Source of the DNA: CAYONZ01 sp964405465
GTDB lineage: Bacteria; Bdellovibrionota; Bdellovibrionia; Bdellovibrionales; JAMPXM01
Assembly: GCA_964405465.1 (NCBI GenBank)
Contig: CAYONZ010000002.1
Location: forward strand, 104,298 to 168,297
DNA length: 64,000 bases
Direction of reading: 5' to 3'
Below, piece after piece: positions 44,760 to 54,145 of the stretch. Position 1 is the stretch's first letter, and each line of letters opens with the position of its first letter. The notes below the pieces were generated by a model. The model did no database searches. It was given only the letters and a program-made list of their open reading frames with translations, and had not been told where the DNA came from. The position numbers and the translations under genes were made by a program.

Positions 44760-45247
44760 TGAAATTGAGTCGCACATCAAATCTAACAACGGCATTTATT
44801 CTTTCGCTATTGGCCATCGTGTGGTCAGCACCTAGTCAGAGTTGTGAGCGTCACCAGGCTAAGGCGTCGAGTGGAGCTTCGTCCGTTGTCTCTGCCGAAG
44901 CGGCTCCTCCAAATTCGCACAAGCATTCGGCAACAGTTTGTGTTGAGAATGATACGGTTTGCGCTCACCTGGGATTTTTGACTCCGATGGACTCATCCAC
45001 AGAAGCTAAATTTATGGCACATGTGATGGTGAATGGTGATGTTGAAGTGAAAGATTGGAAAGTCGTTTTGTGGATGCCAGACATGGGGCATGGGTCACGT
45101 CCGGTGACGATAGTGCCAATAGATAAAACAAAAATCAGAGTCGAGAAAGCATATTTTGTTATGCCTGGGGATTGGATCGTTCGCTTGAATTTTTCAATTG
45201 ATGCCCGCCCTTACCAAATTGAGATTCCGGTTCAGATCGCAAACTGA
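44760..45247 (+). CDS. Exported YtkA/FixH-like domain protein
   Basis: 162 residues from ATG 44760, after GGAGG at 44751. Signal peptide TAFILSLLAIVWSAPSQS with a Cys directly after, possibly lipidated but without a typical lipobox. The domain with LWMPDMGHGSRPVTIVPID and KAYFVMPGDWIVRLNFSID matches the YtkA-like family of small exported beta-sandwich proteins, in which MxxMxH residues may bind copper. Such proteins often accompany cytochrome oxidase or copper genes, which are absent here. A strong terminator follows. Confidence 0.72.
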
Positions 45248-45275
45248 TTTCGAAGTTGCTAGGAAGTCTGGAACC

Positions 45276-45303
45276 AAGGCGTCGAGTGACGCCTTTTTTT
45301 TTT
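45276..45303 (+). terminator. Intrinsic terminator
   Basis: AAGGCGTC (45276-45283), loop GAGT, GACGCCTT (45288-45295), then a run of T to 45303. An excellent rho-independent terminator for the YtkA-like gene. Confidence 0.92.
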
Positions 45304-45379
45304 ACTTGCTGTTGATTGAGCAAATGAGATGATTTTGGTCTGAGCATCGCGAGCAACCAGGTAAAAGAATGGGGCCATT

Positions 45380-47056
45380 GTGGCAGATAAAAGGCCAAAA
45401 AAATCTACAGAAAATCTAACTGCCGCAAACAATGCAAAGAGGCAAAGCAAGACGGCGTCTGTTCCCCTTGGGCTAAAGCGAAAAATGAAACTGGCAGGTT
45501 TAATGGCGGCCATTGCCGCAAAAAAATCTGATCAATATATAGCTGAAACCTTGGGTGAACTTAGGGGCCTGCCACAAAAAATTGGACAAATTCTTTCATT
45601 GAAAGAAACCGCAACAGATCGTGAAGGTGCTTGGACAAACCTGGCCTTGAGTTCGGATGTTGGAATTGATTTTTCCTCAATTCAAGAAATTTTGCGTAAA
45701 GAATGGGGGCACTTAGGGGGGGAACAAGTGCAGCGTGTTCTCGATACGATGAGTGCCGAGCCTATTGCAATCGCCTCGCTGTCGCAAGTGCACAGGGCGG
45801 TTTTCGATCAAAATGAAATAGCAGTTAAGATTCAGTTTCCAGGTCTGTTGGAGTGCGTGGAAGATGACCTGCAGGCTCTTGGCTGGATTGATGTGCCGAC
45901 AGCAAGAGTGAAAGCCTTTAAGTTAGATGGTTACCGAGAGCAACTTCTGACCACACTCAAACAGGAGCTCGACTTTCAGAACGAAGCCCACAATATTGAA
46001 AGGTTTCACGATGAGTATCGGGACTTTGATGGTTTAGAAATTCCAATGCCAGTGGCAAAGCTTTGCACTCCTCGTGTTTTGGTGACTGTTCTTCGACAAG
46101 GCTTGTCGGTGGCAGAGGCTAAGAGCGACTGGGAAAATTTGGGCAAATCCTTTTTATTTACTTATAGCCATGAGGCTATTTTACTCGTGACTCGCTTTTT
46201 CTTGACGGGTCTTTTGATAAAGTCGGTATTTCACGCGGATCCTCACCCAGGAAACTTTCGCTTCTTTTTACGCGATCGTCGTTTGTCAGAATATGGGGGC
46301 GGCGTATCGGCAAAAGAGATAAATAAGGTTTGTTTGCTCGCCTACGATTTTGGTTGCGTAAAATCAATTCAGCCAAAGGAGCGACAGGCTTTGGTGAGTC
46401 TTCTTCGTGGCCTATTGCGAGAGGATGAACGGCACGATTACCTGAATGATCTCAGGGAACTTGGGTTTGATTCTTTGCAGCTTGCGCCACTGCGATCACA
46501 GTTGTTTGAAGCTCTAAAAATTCTACTCGAGCCGCTCCTGAGTGCCGAGCCATACGATTATGAAAAGTGGAATCGCTCTGAGCGTTTAAATCATTTATTA
46601 AGGGAAAATAAATGGGCACTCCGCACCTCGGGGCCGGCCTCATTTATCTTCGTGATCCGAGTTTTTCAGGGGCTATTGTATTACCTCAAAAACTTTGAGG
46701 TGAAAACGGCCTTACGGCCTTTGCTTATCGAAGTTCTTCAAAATGTCCCCGAAGATCCCAGTCTGGTTCGGGCCAATGATCTTCAAAAAAATGAAGACAC
46801 GTTAAGGGTAGAGGCAAAGAATTTTGTGGTCGAGGTGTTTGAAAACGGCGAAACAAAGGCTAAAATAATAATGCCCGCTCAATCTGCTCAAGATTTTTCT
46901 TCATTGATTCCGGATGATGTTTTGGCGGTGATTCATGAAAAACAAATCGATTTGCTCGCAATTCAAAAGCAGTTGAACTCGTCTACATTTAAACCTCAGG
47001 TGGTTTTTGAAATGAGCTTTGCTGATGCGAAACGAATCAAGCTTTCATTAGTGTAA
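45380..47056 (+). CDS. AarF/UbiB-like (ABC1/ADCK) atypical kinase
   Basis: 558 residues, GTG start. Family motifs: LPQKIGQILSLKE near residue 65 (KxGQ), IASLSQVHRAVF in place of the A-rich loop AAASIGQVH, IAVKIQFPG with the ATP-binding Lys, LDFQNEAHNI, VFHADPHPGNFRF (catalytic region) and AYDFGCVK near residue 325. The C-terminal 100 residues are extra and helical, with a basic N-terminus. UbiB-type proteins support ubiquinone synthesis; others act in lipid export or are of unknown use. No ubi genes nearby. Confidence 0.88.
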   Translation: MADKRPKKSTENLTAANNAKRQSKTASVPLGLKRKMKLAGLMAAIAAKKSDQYIAETLGELRGLPQKIGQILSLKETATDREGAWTNLALSSDVGIDFSSIQEILRKEWGHLGGEQVQRVLDTMSAEPIAIASLSQVHRAVFDQNEIAVKIQFPGLLECVEDDLQALGWIDVPTARVKAFKLDGYREQLLTTLKQELDFQNEAHNIERFHDEYRDFDGLEIPMPVAKLCTPRVLVTVLRQGLSVAEAKSDWENLGKSFLFTYSHEAILLVTRFFLTGLLIKSVFHADPHPGNFRFFLRDRRLSEYGGGVSAKEINKVCLLAYDFGCVKSIQPKERQALVSLLRGLLREDERHDYLNDLRELGFDSLQLAPLRSQLFEALKILLEPLLSAEPYDYEKWNRSERLNHLLRENKWALRTSGPASFIFVIRVFQGLLYYLKNFEVKTALRPLLIEVLQNVPEDPSLVRANDLQKNEDTLRVEAKNFVVEVFENGETKAKIIMPAQSAQDFSSLIPDDVLAVIHEKQIDLLAIQKQLNSSTFKPQVVFEMSFADAKRIKLSLV

Positions 47057-47078
47057 GCTATTTTTCGAGTTTTTTCGA

Positions 47079-47837
47079 TCAACCACAAAATGGCAGTGAT
47101 CTGACCATTTTTTGAATTTGTTTTATTTTATTATATTTGGAATTCGATTTCAAAACGGACCAATAGGCGCCTTTCGAAATAACAAGCGCATGGTATTTTT
47201 GAACTTGTGCATTTAGTATTTGAATTCCGCAGCTGAGGTTGCGAAAGGGATCAAGAATTGTCTTTTGCGGGTCATCCTCACGTAGATTTTTGTCGCGAGT
47301 CCAATCGAATTCACAGAATTTGTATTGAAGTGTGTCTTGATAGCTGAGCTGCAAAAGCCCTTCGCTGCGAACCTGTTGCCGAGTGATTGGGTCGGTCCCA
47401 AGATCTTCTTTCATTCGAGATAGCGGATTGTAGCCACTTTCAAATTTAGTCATGGCCGAAATAAGTTGTCCCATCGTGTTTAGGCGTTGCTCAGCTGTGA
47501 GCTGAGAATATTTCGGACAAAAGTTTTCAATGTCTCGAGCTTCGTTTAATAGGGCAGGCGCTTTTTGTTCGAGTACCTCGAAGCTAAACAAAGACCAGTT
47601 AATACCCTCAGGGCGTGCGGCCTCCCAAGAAAGAGGCGTCCAGACCTTCATGTTCAACGCGGTTTCAGGAAAGGTGACTTGCACCACTTCGGACTGTGCT
47701 TGGCTTTGATGTTCAAAGAACAAAATGCCCAATCCGAGGATAAGTGATCGCAGAGCTTTAATCTCGGAGAGACTGAAACGTGCGCGAGGTGTGGCGGAAG
47801 GAGTTCTGCTGAGAGAAGTCTTTTTCATATTGTTCAT
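47079..47837 (-). CDS. Exported lysozyme-fold (SLT-like) protein
   Basis: 252 residues with a long basic N-terminus and hydrophobic signal core LRSLILGLGILFF, cleavage near QAQS. The body has MGQLISAMTKFESGYNPLSRMKEDLGTD and SEGLLQLSYQD, which fit the catalytic Glu region (ExxxNP-like) and the GLMQ/S motif of transglycosylases. It is therefore probably a peptidoglycan lytic enzyme in the periplasm. It is convergent with the AarF-like gene, with 22 bases between. Start could also be the ATG at 47828. Confidence 0.65.
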   Translation of the reverse strand: MNNMKKTSLSRTPSATPRARFSLSEIKALRSLILGLGILFFEHQSQAQSEVVQVTFPETALNMKVWTPLSWEAARPEGINWSLFSFEVLEQKAPALLNEARDIENFCPKYSQLTAEQRLNTMGQLISAMTKFESGYNPLSRMKEDLGTDPITRQQVRSEGLLQLSYQDTLQYKFCEFDWTRDKNLREDDPQKTILDPFRNLSCGIQILNAQVQKYHALVISKGAYWSVLKSNSKYNKIKQIQKMVRSLPFCG

Positions 47838-48005
47838 TTGAATCCCATTTGCTCTTTGCTTGGGTTAATGTTCGAAAATCAAAATTGGAATTTCACTCAT
47901 TTTCTATTTTAAATTTCTGGTTCAGGTGATCGCAAGTCCAGGCAAGGTCGGTGTTTGATGGGCGTGCCGATGGCGATAAAGATCTCGATCTAGCCATTGG
48001 TTGCG

Positions 48006-48034
48006 TTCCTAGATCGTCACAAGTAATCTAGGAA
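48006..48034. promoter_or_regulatory. Inverted repeat upstream of the DUF1003 gene
   Basis: TTCCTAGAT (48006-48014) and ATCTAGGAA (48026-48034) form perfect 9-bp arms, 11 bases apart, and lie about 40 bases before the ATG. The spacing suits either a dimeric operator or a stem-loop in the leader. Confidence 0.4.
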
Positions 48035-48074
48035 GCATTAGACTTGATGCGATTCTTAGCCATCGGAGGCCTTG

Positions 48075-48770
48075 ATGAAGAAAGAGATCTGTTCTGTATG
48101 TAAAAAAGAGTTCGCCGTAGACGAGTTGACCCCAAGTGGTGTTGTGAATGATTATTTGATCGACCTAATCAAGACTCATGTTCCGGACTGGCAAGTTCAT
48201 TCTTCGATTTGCGCAAGAGACTTAAACCATTTTCGGGCACTGTTTGTTCGAGAGGCCTTACGGCATGATTTAGGAGAAATTACCGATCTTGAAAATGAGG
48301 TCGTCACTAGTTTACGCGATCACGAGGTGATCGCTGAAAACTTGAACCGTGAATTTGAACAAGATCTTACTTTTGGTGAACGTATGTCGGATCGAATTGC
48401 CGAATTTGGAGGAAGTTGGAAATTTATTTCCATTTTCATGGCTGTGCTGGTTCTCTGGATTATTTTTAATTCTTTTGCATTCTTTGGTGCGAGCTTTGAT
48501 CCATATCCATATATTTTATTGAATTTGGTTTTGTCTTGCGTGGCAGCCCTTCAGGCTCCGGTGATCATGATGAGTCAAAATCGCCAAGAGTCCAAAGATC
48601 GACTTCGTGCTGAACTTGACTACAAGGTCAATTTGAAGGCAGAACTTGAGATTCGGCATCTGAAAGCTCGACTCGATCAATTGGCCTCACACCAATGGCG
48701 TCGCCTTCTTGAGATTCAAGAGCTACAGACGGATCTCATTGCCGAACTTGCGCGAAACAAAAATGCATAA
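48075..48770 (+). CDS. DUF1003 family membrane protein
   Basis: 231 residues from ATG 48075, five bases after GGAGG. N-terminal CSVCKKEF and CARD suggest a small zinc site. Two membrane helices near residues 120-138 and 150-170 (FISIFMAVLVLWIIFNSFAFF and YILLNLVLSCVAALQAPVIMM) are followed by NRQESKDRLRAELDYKVNLKAELEIRHL, which is the DUF1003 signature. The family function is unknown. A terminator-like palindrome follows, although its T-run faces the other strand. Confidence 0.88.
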   Translation: MKKEICSVCKKEFAVDELTPSGVVNDYLIDLIKTHVPDWQVHSSICARDLNHFRALFVREALRHDLGEITDLENEVVTSLRDHEVIAENLNREFEQDLTFGERMSDRIAEFGGSWKFISIFMAVLVLWIIFNSFAFFGASFDPYPYILLNLVLSCVAALQAPVIMMSQNRQESKDRLRAELDYKVNLKAELEIRHLKARLDQLASHQWRRLLEIQELQTDLIAELARNKNA

Positions 48771-48778
48771 AATATTTC

Positions 48779-48813
48779 CAAAAAAGCACGTGTGCTCGGT
48801 CGAGCACACGTGT
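48779..48813 (-). terminator. Strong hairpin and T-run downstream of doxX
   Basis: CACGTGTGCTCG (48786-48797) and CGAGCACACGTG (48800-48811) form a 12-bp perfect stem with a two-base loop. On the minus strand it is followed by a T-run (AAAAAA at 48779-48784), so it fits a terminator of the leftward DoxX gene, far downstream of its stop. It could also be a dimer operator. Confidence 0.65.
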
Positions 48814-48852
48814 TGGGTAAATCTCTAAGAATTTCTGTTAGAATTTCTCCTT

Positions 48853-48888
48853 GAATTTTTCCCCGAATTTTTCCCCGAATTTTTCCCC
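48853..48888. repeat. Short tandem repeat GAATTTTTCCCC x3
   Basis: Three perfect 12-base units lie at 48853-48864, 48865-48876 and 48877-48888. Degenerate units surround them (GAATTTCTCC before, GAATTTCTCTAA after). They lie in the downstream region of doxX on the minus strand. They have no coding sense and look like slippage-prone repeats. Confidence 0.8.
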
Positions 48889-48981
48889 GAATTTCTCTAA
48901 GAGAGTTCTTTGAGAGTTCTTAATGGGAGCGTTCTGTACGGGAGCCTTTCGTACAAATTCTTTGCACGAATTTGAATAGCA

Positions 48982-49374
48982 CTACCCACGTCGAAATAGC
49001 GGAGCGTAAATTTCTTTGTACCGAGTTGCTGAAACCAGATGGAGAATAACCATGACTGCGGGAAGTAGAATGTTCTGCACGCCAGGTGTAAGAATTGAAT
49101 GAAAAAGAAATATTTGTAATGTGATTGGCGCAAGTATGACGAGCGCCAGTGGTACAGCAAATCCAGATAAGAGCAAAAGACCGCATAAGGATTCGGTCAC
49201 CTTTAAAACCGGAAAGAAGTAGCCTGACTTCATAAGGCCCATAGAAAACGCGATGGCATTCTCAGGCATTGGTGGAGGGGTCATTGGCAAAAAGTTAAAT
49301 AAGCCGTTGAGACCGAAAATAAAATAGATCAATCCGAGAAGAATTCTTGTGAAAAATGGAATTTTTTCTTTCAT
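48982..49374 (-). CDS. DoxX-like membrane protein
   Basis: 130 residues with four hydrophobic segments: RILLGLIYFIFGLNGLFNF, PVLKVTESLCGLLLLSGF, LALVILAPITLQIFLF and LPAVMVILHLVSA. Length, spacing and the sequence FGLNGLFNFLP with an acid and Gly-rich second segment fit the DoxX family, members of which sit in small membrane complexes with redox proteins. It is the last gene of a leftward unit, with a long repeat-bearing downstream region. Confidence 0.72.
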   Translation of the reverse strand: MKEKIPFFTRILLGLIYFIFGLNGLFNFLPMTPPPMPENAIAFSMGLMKSGYFFPVLKVTESLCGLLLLSGFAVPLALVILAPITLQIFLFHSILTPGVQNILLPAVMVILHLVSATRYKEIYAPLFRRG

Positions 49375-49426
49375 TGCGCCTCACTCCTATGTTTTTCACT
49401 TATTTTGATCTTAATTCTGATTTTCG

Positions 49427-49801
49427 TCACATAGAATATTCGCGCACCACTTCGAGAAGAGCTGATATCTTGAGTGGCTTTTTTATATAAGTCGAAGCCA
49501 TAGTGTTTCGCAGCTTTTCTTTGATCTGGCTATCGGCCGACATGGCAATGACCGGAATTTTATTGAAATTTTCGTTATGACTTAAGGCAGTCATGAATTG
49601 AAAACCATCCATTTTGGGCATCATGAGATCTAGAAGTATCAAAGAGGGGGCAGGTGTTTTGCGCGTCACTAGTTGTGTGAGTGCATCTTGCCCGTCGGCA
49701 GCGACCTCGACCTCATAGTTTGCACTCTCCAAAAGTTCCTTGAGCAAACTTGCAATGACTTCATCATCTTCAATTAACAGAATTTTTTTAGGCATTGGCA
49801 T
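49427..49801 (-). CDS. Single-domain response regulator (receiver)
   Basis: 124 residues from ATG 49801, with GGAGAG upstream; ATG 49795 is also possible. Only a receiver domain: ILLIEDDEVIASLLKE, phosphoacceptor Asp in LILLDLMMPKMDGFQF, Thr/Ser in VIAMSAD and Lys in YIKKPLKI. There is no output domain. Its start overlaps the 3' end of the kinase gene (49788), so it is translationally coupled to it and is the likely direct phosphoacceptor of that kinase. Confidence 0.93.
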   Translation of the reverse strand: MPMPKKILLIEDDEVIASLLKELLESANYEVEVAADGQDALTQLVTRKTPAPSLILLDLMMPKMDGFQFMTALSHNENFNKIPVIAMSADSQIKEKLRNTMASTYIKKPLKISALLEVVREYSM

Positions 49802-52364
49802 CGAGAGGTCTCTCCTTTTTAAAGTTACTTGCGTAGGCTGGAAGTTCAACGATGAATTTTGAACCTTTGCCGGGTTCGCTTTCCAAATAAACCTCACCAT
49901 GATGGGCTTTAACCACTTCCTTCACTATAAATAGTCCTAGGCCCAAGCCATTTACTGCCTTGGACGAATTGGCTCTTTCAAATCGATCAAATATTTTTTT
50001 CTGTCTATCGAGAGGAATTCCTGGACCAGAATCTTGTATGGCCAGAATAATGCTTTCGTTTGATGATTGAACAGTGACGGTGATTTCACTTCCAGGCGCA
50101 TACTTGATGGCATTGCCCATGAGATTTTCTACGATCTGTTCTATTCGTCCTCGGTCAAACACTCCGATGACGTCCTTTTGCAAATCGAGTTTGAGGCTGC
50201 AATTGACCTTAATGAGTTGACTCGAGAAACGACTCATCATTTCGTTGACGAGCTCTGTGAGATTGATTGTCTCAAATTCAAAACTCAAATTTCCCGATCG
50301 AATTCTTGCTACGTCAAGAAGGTCTTCGACAAGACGAGTGAGTCGAGTCATTTGCTTGTCCATAATGTCAAATACCGAGGCCAGCTTTTCACAGGTAGGC
50401 ATTCTATTTTCTCTCGGAACGATACTTTGACGAGTCATCTGCATCTGTAGACTGAGCGAAGTGAGTGGGGTTTTCAGTTCATGAGAAGCAATCGAGAGAA
50501 ATTCATCACGTGCTTTGACTGCAGTTTGAACATTTTTGTAAAGAAGGGCGTTGTCGATGGCCACACTTGCTCGCAATGCCAAGTCCTCGACGAAATGTAG
50601 ATCTTGACGCAGATAAATTCTATTCGACTCCGCACTTATCAAAGACATGGTGGCAAATGCTTTTCCTCTCGAGATAAGCGGAACAATCATGATTGAACGA
50701 ATTCCTACTTGCCGCAAGAGATTGAGGTGATCGGGTGACTGAGCCACATGTTCTAAGAAATCGTCAGAAACCTGGGTATAGAGTTCAGATTTTCCGTTTC
50801 GCAAGACACTAGCGGATCCAAAGTTTGCGTTCCAGATTGGAGGATATTTCTCTGAAATCTCTTTTGCCCGATTTATCTTTTCCCGATCTTTGTGTGCAAT
50901 AGCAAGGCTTCGGGGGGGCCTATTTTTGTCTTCGACAATATTGATGAAGCACCAATCAGCAAGGTGTGGCACGATCAGATTTGAAAGGTTTTGCAGTGTC
51001 ACTTCGTAGTCTAACGATGAAGAGAGCGTCTTGTTTGCTAGATCAAGAAATTTTACTGCCTCTTCACCACGTTTGTATTCAGTGAAGTCTTTAAAAATAG
51101 TTACGACCAAATTAGTTTTTCTGGCATCGTTAAATATTGGAGTGGCGGTGACGATAAACCACTTCTTTTGCCCGGTTCTCTTGACTTTGACTTGAAGTAC
51201 AACTTCTGGTGCATCTGTTCGGCCCGCGAGTGCCATCTTTGAAGGTAACTCGTCAAGAGGGTATGGTTGGTCAGCCTCGCTTGAAATCTCAACCTGTTTC
51301 AAAACCTCTCCATGTGGAGTCTTAACAAATTCTTCCACTGAATCGTAGCCGCACATACTTGCTGCGGCCTGGTTGGCGAAAACGAAATTTCCATTTGTAT
51401 CCAATACTGTAATGCCATCGGAGATTCCTCTCAATATAATGTCTAGCTGGTCTCGTGACTGTGATAGTTCATTCGTTCTCGCTCGAACACGTTCTTCGAG
51501 GTCAGCGTAGGACAGCTTTAACATCTTGCCCATCAAGGCAATCGAATTTGCCAATCTGCCAATTTCGTCTTTCGACTCAGTCATGTTTAAGGAAATTGCA
51601 AAGTCGCCGTTGCCTATTCGTTCAGTCGATTGGTTCACGTCTTTAAGTCTCCTTGATATCGATTTTATTGTGAACATGGTGAGCGTCAATCCAAATGCTT
51701 CTACAGCGAGCACCGCGATTGTAAGAAGAACCAATAGTGTGTCTTCAAGCCAGTGCGAAATTCCCCCAAGTTGTGTTGAGAATTCACTTTCTATGCGAGT
51801 GAGTTCGACATTGATTTTTTGAATTTCATTGAGAGCAAATCGTTCTCTCACTTTGTCACTTGTATTGATCGACTGATGCAGTTCTTTCGCGACAGTCTGG
51901 AGTATGAGAAGATAGCTATCACCCTGTGCCCATATGGCGAGTGCATCTTTGACAAAATGGCTACGGTGAAAGCGACGAATGAGTGCAAACATCGGCTCAA
52001 TGTCACGCTCGGGAATCTGTCCCTGGCGAAATCCCTCTTTGGCGAGCTCGAGATCTGGATTCGGATTGGTAAGTTCGATTCTGGCTATATGGTCGCCTTC
52101 TGGAATTTTCAAATAGTTTTCGGCAGCAATAAAATATTTAGGATCGTGAGTGGAACCGTAATGTTGTAAGCTAATTACGGCATTTTTTTGTGCCTTTGAC
52201 CAAAGGCCTTCTCCGGCAACAAAAGCACGTGCCGCAGTCAATGTGTTCATTGCCAATAGAACGACCAATAGTTCGCCGATGATCAACGTCGCCATACACC
52301 CAACAATAAAGTAAAGTTTATTGGCGATCGAAATATTGTTCCATTTACTTTTTATTGATTTCAT
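49788..52364 (-). CDS. Membrane sensor histidine kinase (TM-sensor-TM-HAMP-PAS-GAF-kinase)
   Basis: 858 residues. TM1 near 18-42 (FIVGCMATLIIGELLVVLLA), a helical periplasmic part (about 43-205), TM2 near 208-230, HAMP near 230-285 with a short NSIALMG motif, PAS near 300-420 (ISDGITVLDTNGNFVFANQAAASM), a GAF-like part near 450-600 (LADWCFINIVEDKNRPPRSLAIAH), HisKA with His 628 (IASHELKTPLTSLSLQ) and HATPase_c (DSGPGIPLDRQKKIFDRFERA and GLGLGLFIVKEVVK). No receiver is attached; the single-domain regulator overlaps its end. It is divergent from a receiver gene at 52535. Confidence 0.95.
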   Translation of the reverse strand: MKSIKSKWNNISIANKLYFIVGCMATLIIGELLVVLLAMNTLTAARAFVAGEGLWSKAQKNAVISLQHYGSTHDPKYFIAAENYLKIPEGDHIARIELTNPNPDLELAKEGFRQGQIPERDIEPMFALIRRFHRSHFVKDALAIWAQGDSYLLILQTVAKELHQSINTSDKVRERFALNEIQKINVELTRIESEFSTQLGGISHWLEDTLLVLLTIAVLAVEAFGLTLTMFTIKSISRRLKDVNQSTERIGNGDFAISLNMTESKDEIGRLANSIALMGKMLKLSYADLEERVRARTNELSQSRDQLDIILRGISDGITVLDTNGNFVFANQAAASMCGYDSVEEFVKTPHGEVLKQVEISSEADQPYPLDELPSKMALAGRTDAPEVVLQVKVKRTGQKKWFIVTATPIFNDARKTNLVVTIFKDFTEYKRGEEAVKFLDLANKTLSSSLDYEVTLQNLSNLIVPHLADWCFINIVEDKNRPPRSLAIAHKDREKINRAKEISEKYPPIWNANFGSASVLRNGKSELYTQVSDDFLEHVAQSPDHLNLLRQVGIRSIMIVPLISRGKAFATMSLISAESNRIYLRQDLHFVEDLALRASVAIDNALLYKNVQTAVKARDEFLSIASHELKTPLTSLSLQMQMTRQSIVPRENRMPTCEKLASVFDIMDKQMTRLTRLVEDLLDVARIRSGNLSFEFETINLTELVNEMMSRFSSQLIKVNCSLKLDLQKDVIGVFDRGRIEQIVENLMGNAIKYAPGSEITVTVQSSNESIILAIQDSGPGIPLDRQKKIFDRFERANSSKAVNGLGLGLFIVKEVVKAHHGEVYLESEPGKGSKFIVELPAYASNFKKERPLDANA

Positions 52365-52534
52365 TTACTGCTGTCGTAACTTGTACATCTTGCGAATGTC
52401 TATGATTTTATCTTTTGACAACAGAATTTGTTTAGTTGTGCAAACGTTGTCAGTTCACTATCAAGAATATTTGAATTTCAAAAAATTTCGGTGCAGCCTT
52501 TCAAAAACTGATACACAACAATATCAGCAGAAAA

Positions 52535-53038
52535 ATGAAGTCTGAACGAATTCAGTGTGGGGGAGACGTGTTGTTCGAAAAATTGAATCAAGAGCAGAAA
52601 GTGATAAGATCGAAAGCGTTGGATGGCATTCATATCCTATTGGTAGAGGATTTTGTGGATAATCAAATTTTGATTAAGAAATTTCTGACTCTTGAAAATG
52701 CCACTGTTGATATTGCTAACGATGGTGAAGAGGGCGTTTCCATGGCCATGGCGGCTGAGGAGTCGGGCGATATTTGTCAGAGATATGATATAGTCTTGAT
52801 GGATATTCAAATGCCTAAAGTAGATGGCTATGAAGCGCTGAAGCGACTTCGCCAGTTGGGATGGACAAAGCCCGTAGTGGCACTGACTGCACATGGTCTT
52901 TCTGAAGAGCGAGCTCGTTGTGTTCAGCTTGGGTTCGATGAGTTCTTGAGTAAGCCAATACATCGTCCACTTTTAATTAGTCTGACATCTGACTTGGTGA
53001 ACCTTGCTCGCCAAAAAGTATGGCACAAAAATCAATGA
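52535..53038 (+). CDS. Single-domain response regulator (receiver)
   Basis: 167 residues from ATG 52535; a GTG at 52568 or TTG at 52571 with GGGGAG ahead are equally plausible. Receiver: ILLVEDFVDNQILIKKF, phosphoacceptor Asp in IVLMDIQMPKVDGYEALKRL, Thr in VVALTAHG and Lys in FLSKPIHRP. The sequence VEDFVDNQ is like the receivers fused to hybrid kinases. There is no output domain. It probably takes part in a relay with the kinases and Hpt proteins nearby. Divergent from the membrane kinase gene. Confidence 0.9.
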   Translation: MKSERIQCGGDVLFEKLNQEQKVIRSKALDGIHILLVEDFVDNQILIKKFLTLENATVDIANDGEEGVSMAMAAEESGDICQRYDIVLMDIQMPKVDGYEALKRLRQLGWTKPVVALTAHGLSEERARCVQLGFDEFLSKPIHRPLLISLTSDLVNLARQKVWHKNQ

Positions 53039-53319
53039 TTTCTGTTTAGGCAACATTTGAGCAACATTTGAACTGTTGACCTGGTGTTAAGATTTGTGTG
53101 CTGATCTTGCCGAGCATCAGAGTTGAACCTTCATGAGATGCATATACGAAAATTGCAAGGTTTCAAAAATATTCTAGCTATTTCTTGAGTGTAGCTGAAG
53201 AAGTGTATTCTAAATATAAATTGTGTAAGAACAAAACCTTGCAAAAAATGTCTCTATATAAACACATCAGGTTTATTTTAAAATTTGACAAAAAAAATGA
53301 ATCACCTTAATTGCAACAT

Positions 53320-54063
53320 ATGCAAAAAATATTAGTAGTTGAAGACTCATTAGAAATCAGTTCAGTCGTAACGAATGCTTTGGCAGCGTTGCGAGTCCAA
53401 ATAATTGTCGCCACTTCTGTGTCGGATGCCCTAAGGCAGATGCAGAATCAAGCATTTGATCTCATCATTTTAGATTTGGTTTTGCCAGATGGTGATGGTT
53501 TGGATGTTCTTTCTCGAGTTCGAGAAAGTGCTGAACAACACAAAACCGCAGTTTTTGTGTTGAGTTCGAAGTCCGATATTTCGTCAAAGATAAGTGCATT
53601 TTCGATTGGTGCAGATGACTACATGACAAAGCCATTTAATCTCTTGGAACTGCGAGCAAGAGTTGAGTCAAAGCTTAAGCGACAGACCATCGAGAGCGGA
53701 ACTGAGGAAAATGTTTTTGTCGGTCCATTCGTTTTGGAAGTTAATAAGTTTTCGGTTCTTATAAAAAGTATCAACAAGACAATACATTTATCTCCTATTG
53801 AATTTCGGTTGCTTTGCCTTTTCGCCAAGAGGCCTGGAAACATTTTTTCAAGAGAACAGATTCTCGATCAGATTTGGGGCAGCGATGTACATGTGACCGA
53901 TCGAACTATCGATACCCATGTCTATACGTTGCGAAAGAAGCTTGGAGAATATGGAGAATATATTAAGTCAGTGCAGGGAGAAGGTTATAGATTTGTTGAA
54001 TCCCCAATGCTTTCACAACAAAAACCAGCACAAAACGCAGACTCAAGAAGTCTTTCAAATTGA
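53320..54063 (+). CDS. OmpR-type response regulator with winged-helix DNA-binding domain
   Basis: 247 residues from ATG 53320. N-terminal receiver: ILVVEDSLEISSVV, Asp in LIILDLVLPDGDGL and Lys in YMTKPFNL. C-terminal Trans_reg_C domain: LSPIEFRLLCLFAKRPGNIFSREQILDQIWGSDVHVTDRTIDTHVYTLRKKLGEYGEYIKSVQGEGYRF, the standard OmpR/PhoB winged helix with the recognition helix in the middle. The promoter region 53039-53319 has no gene and is AT-rich. It is the only DNA-binding regulator in the 49-55 kb cluster and so the likely end point of the relay. Confidence 0.93.
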   Translation: MQKILVVEDSLEISSVVTNALAALRVQIIVATSVSDALRQMQNQAFDLIILDLVLPDGDGLDVLSRVRESAEQHKTAVFVLSSKSDISSKISAFSIGADDYMTKPFNLLELRARVESKLKRQTIESGTEENVFVGPFVLEVNKFSVLIKSINKTIHLSPIEFRLLCLFAKRPGNIFSREQILDQIWGSDVHVTDRTIDTHVYTLRKKLGEYGEYIKSVQGEGYRFVESPMLSQQKPAQNADSRSLSN

Positions 54064-54145
54064 GTTCAAGGTATCTTGTTTTTTCAATCATTTGGCCTTC
54101 AATAGTCGGTGCTAACATTTTATCACAACATACAGAGGAGGCAGT

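Noticed and set aside
48841..48900. CRISPR-like repeats
   Set aside because: Units are 12 bases and adjacent with no spacers, so this is a simple tandem repeat.
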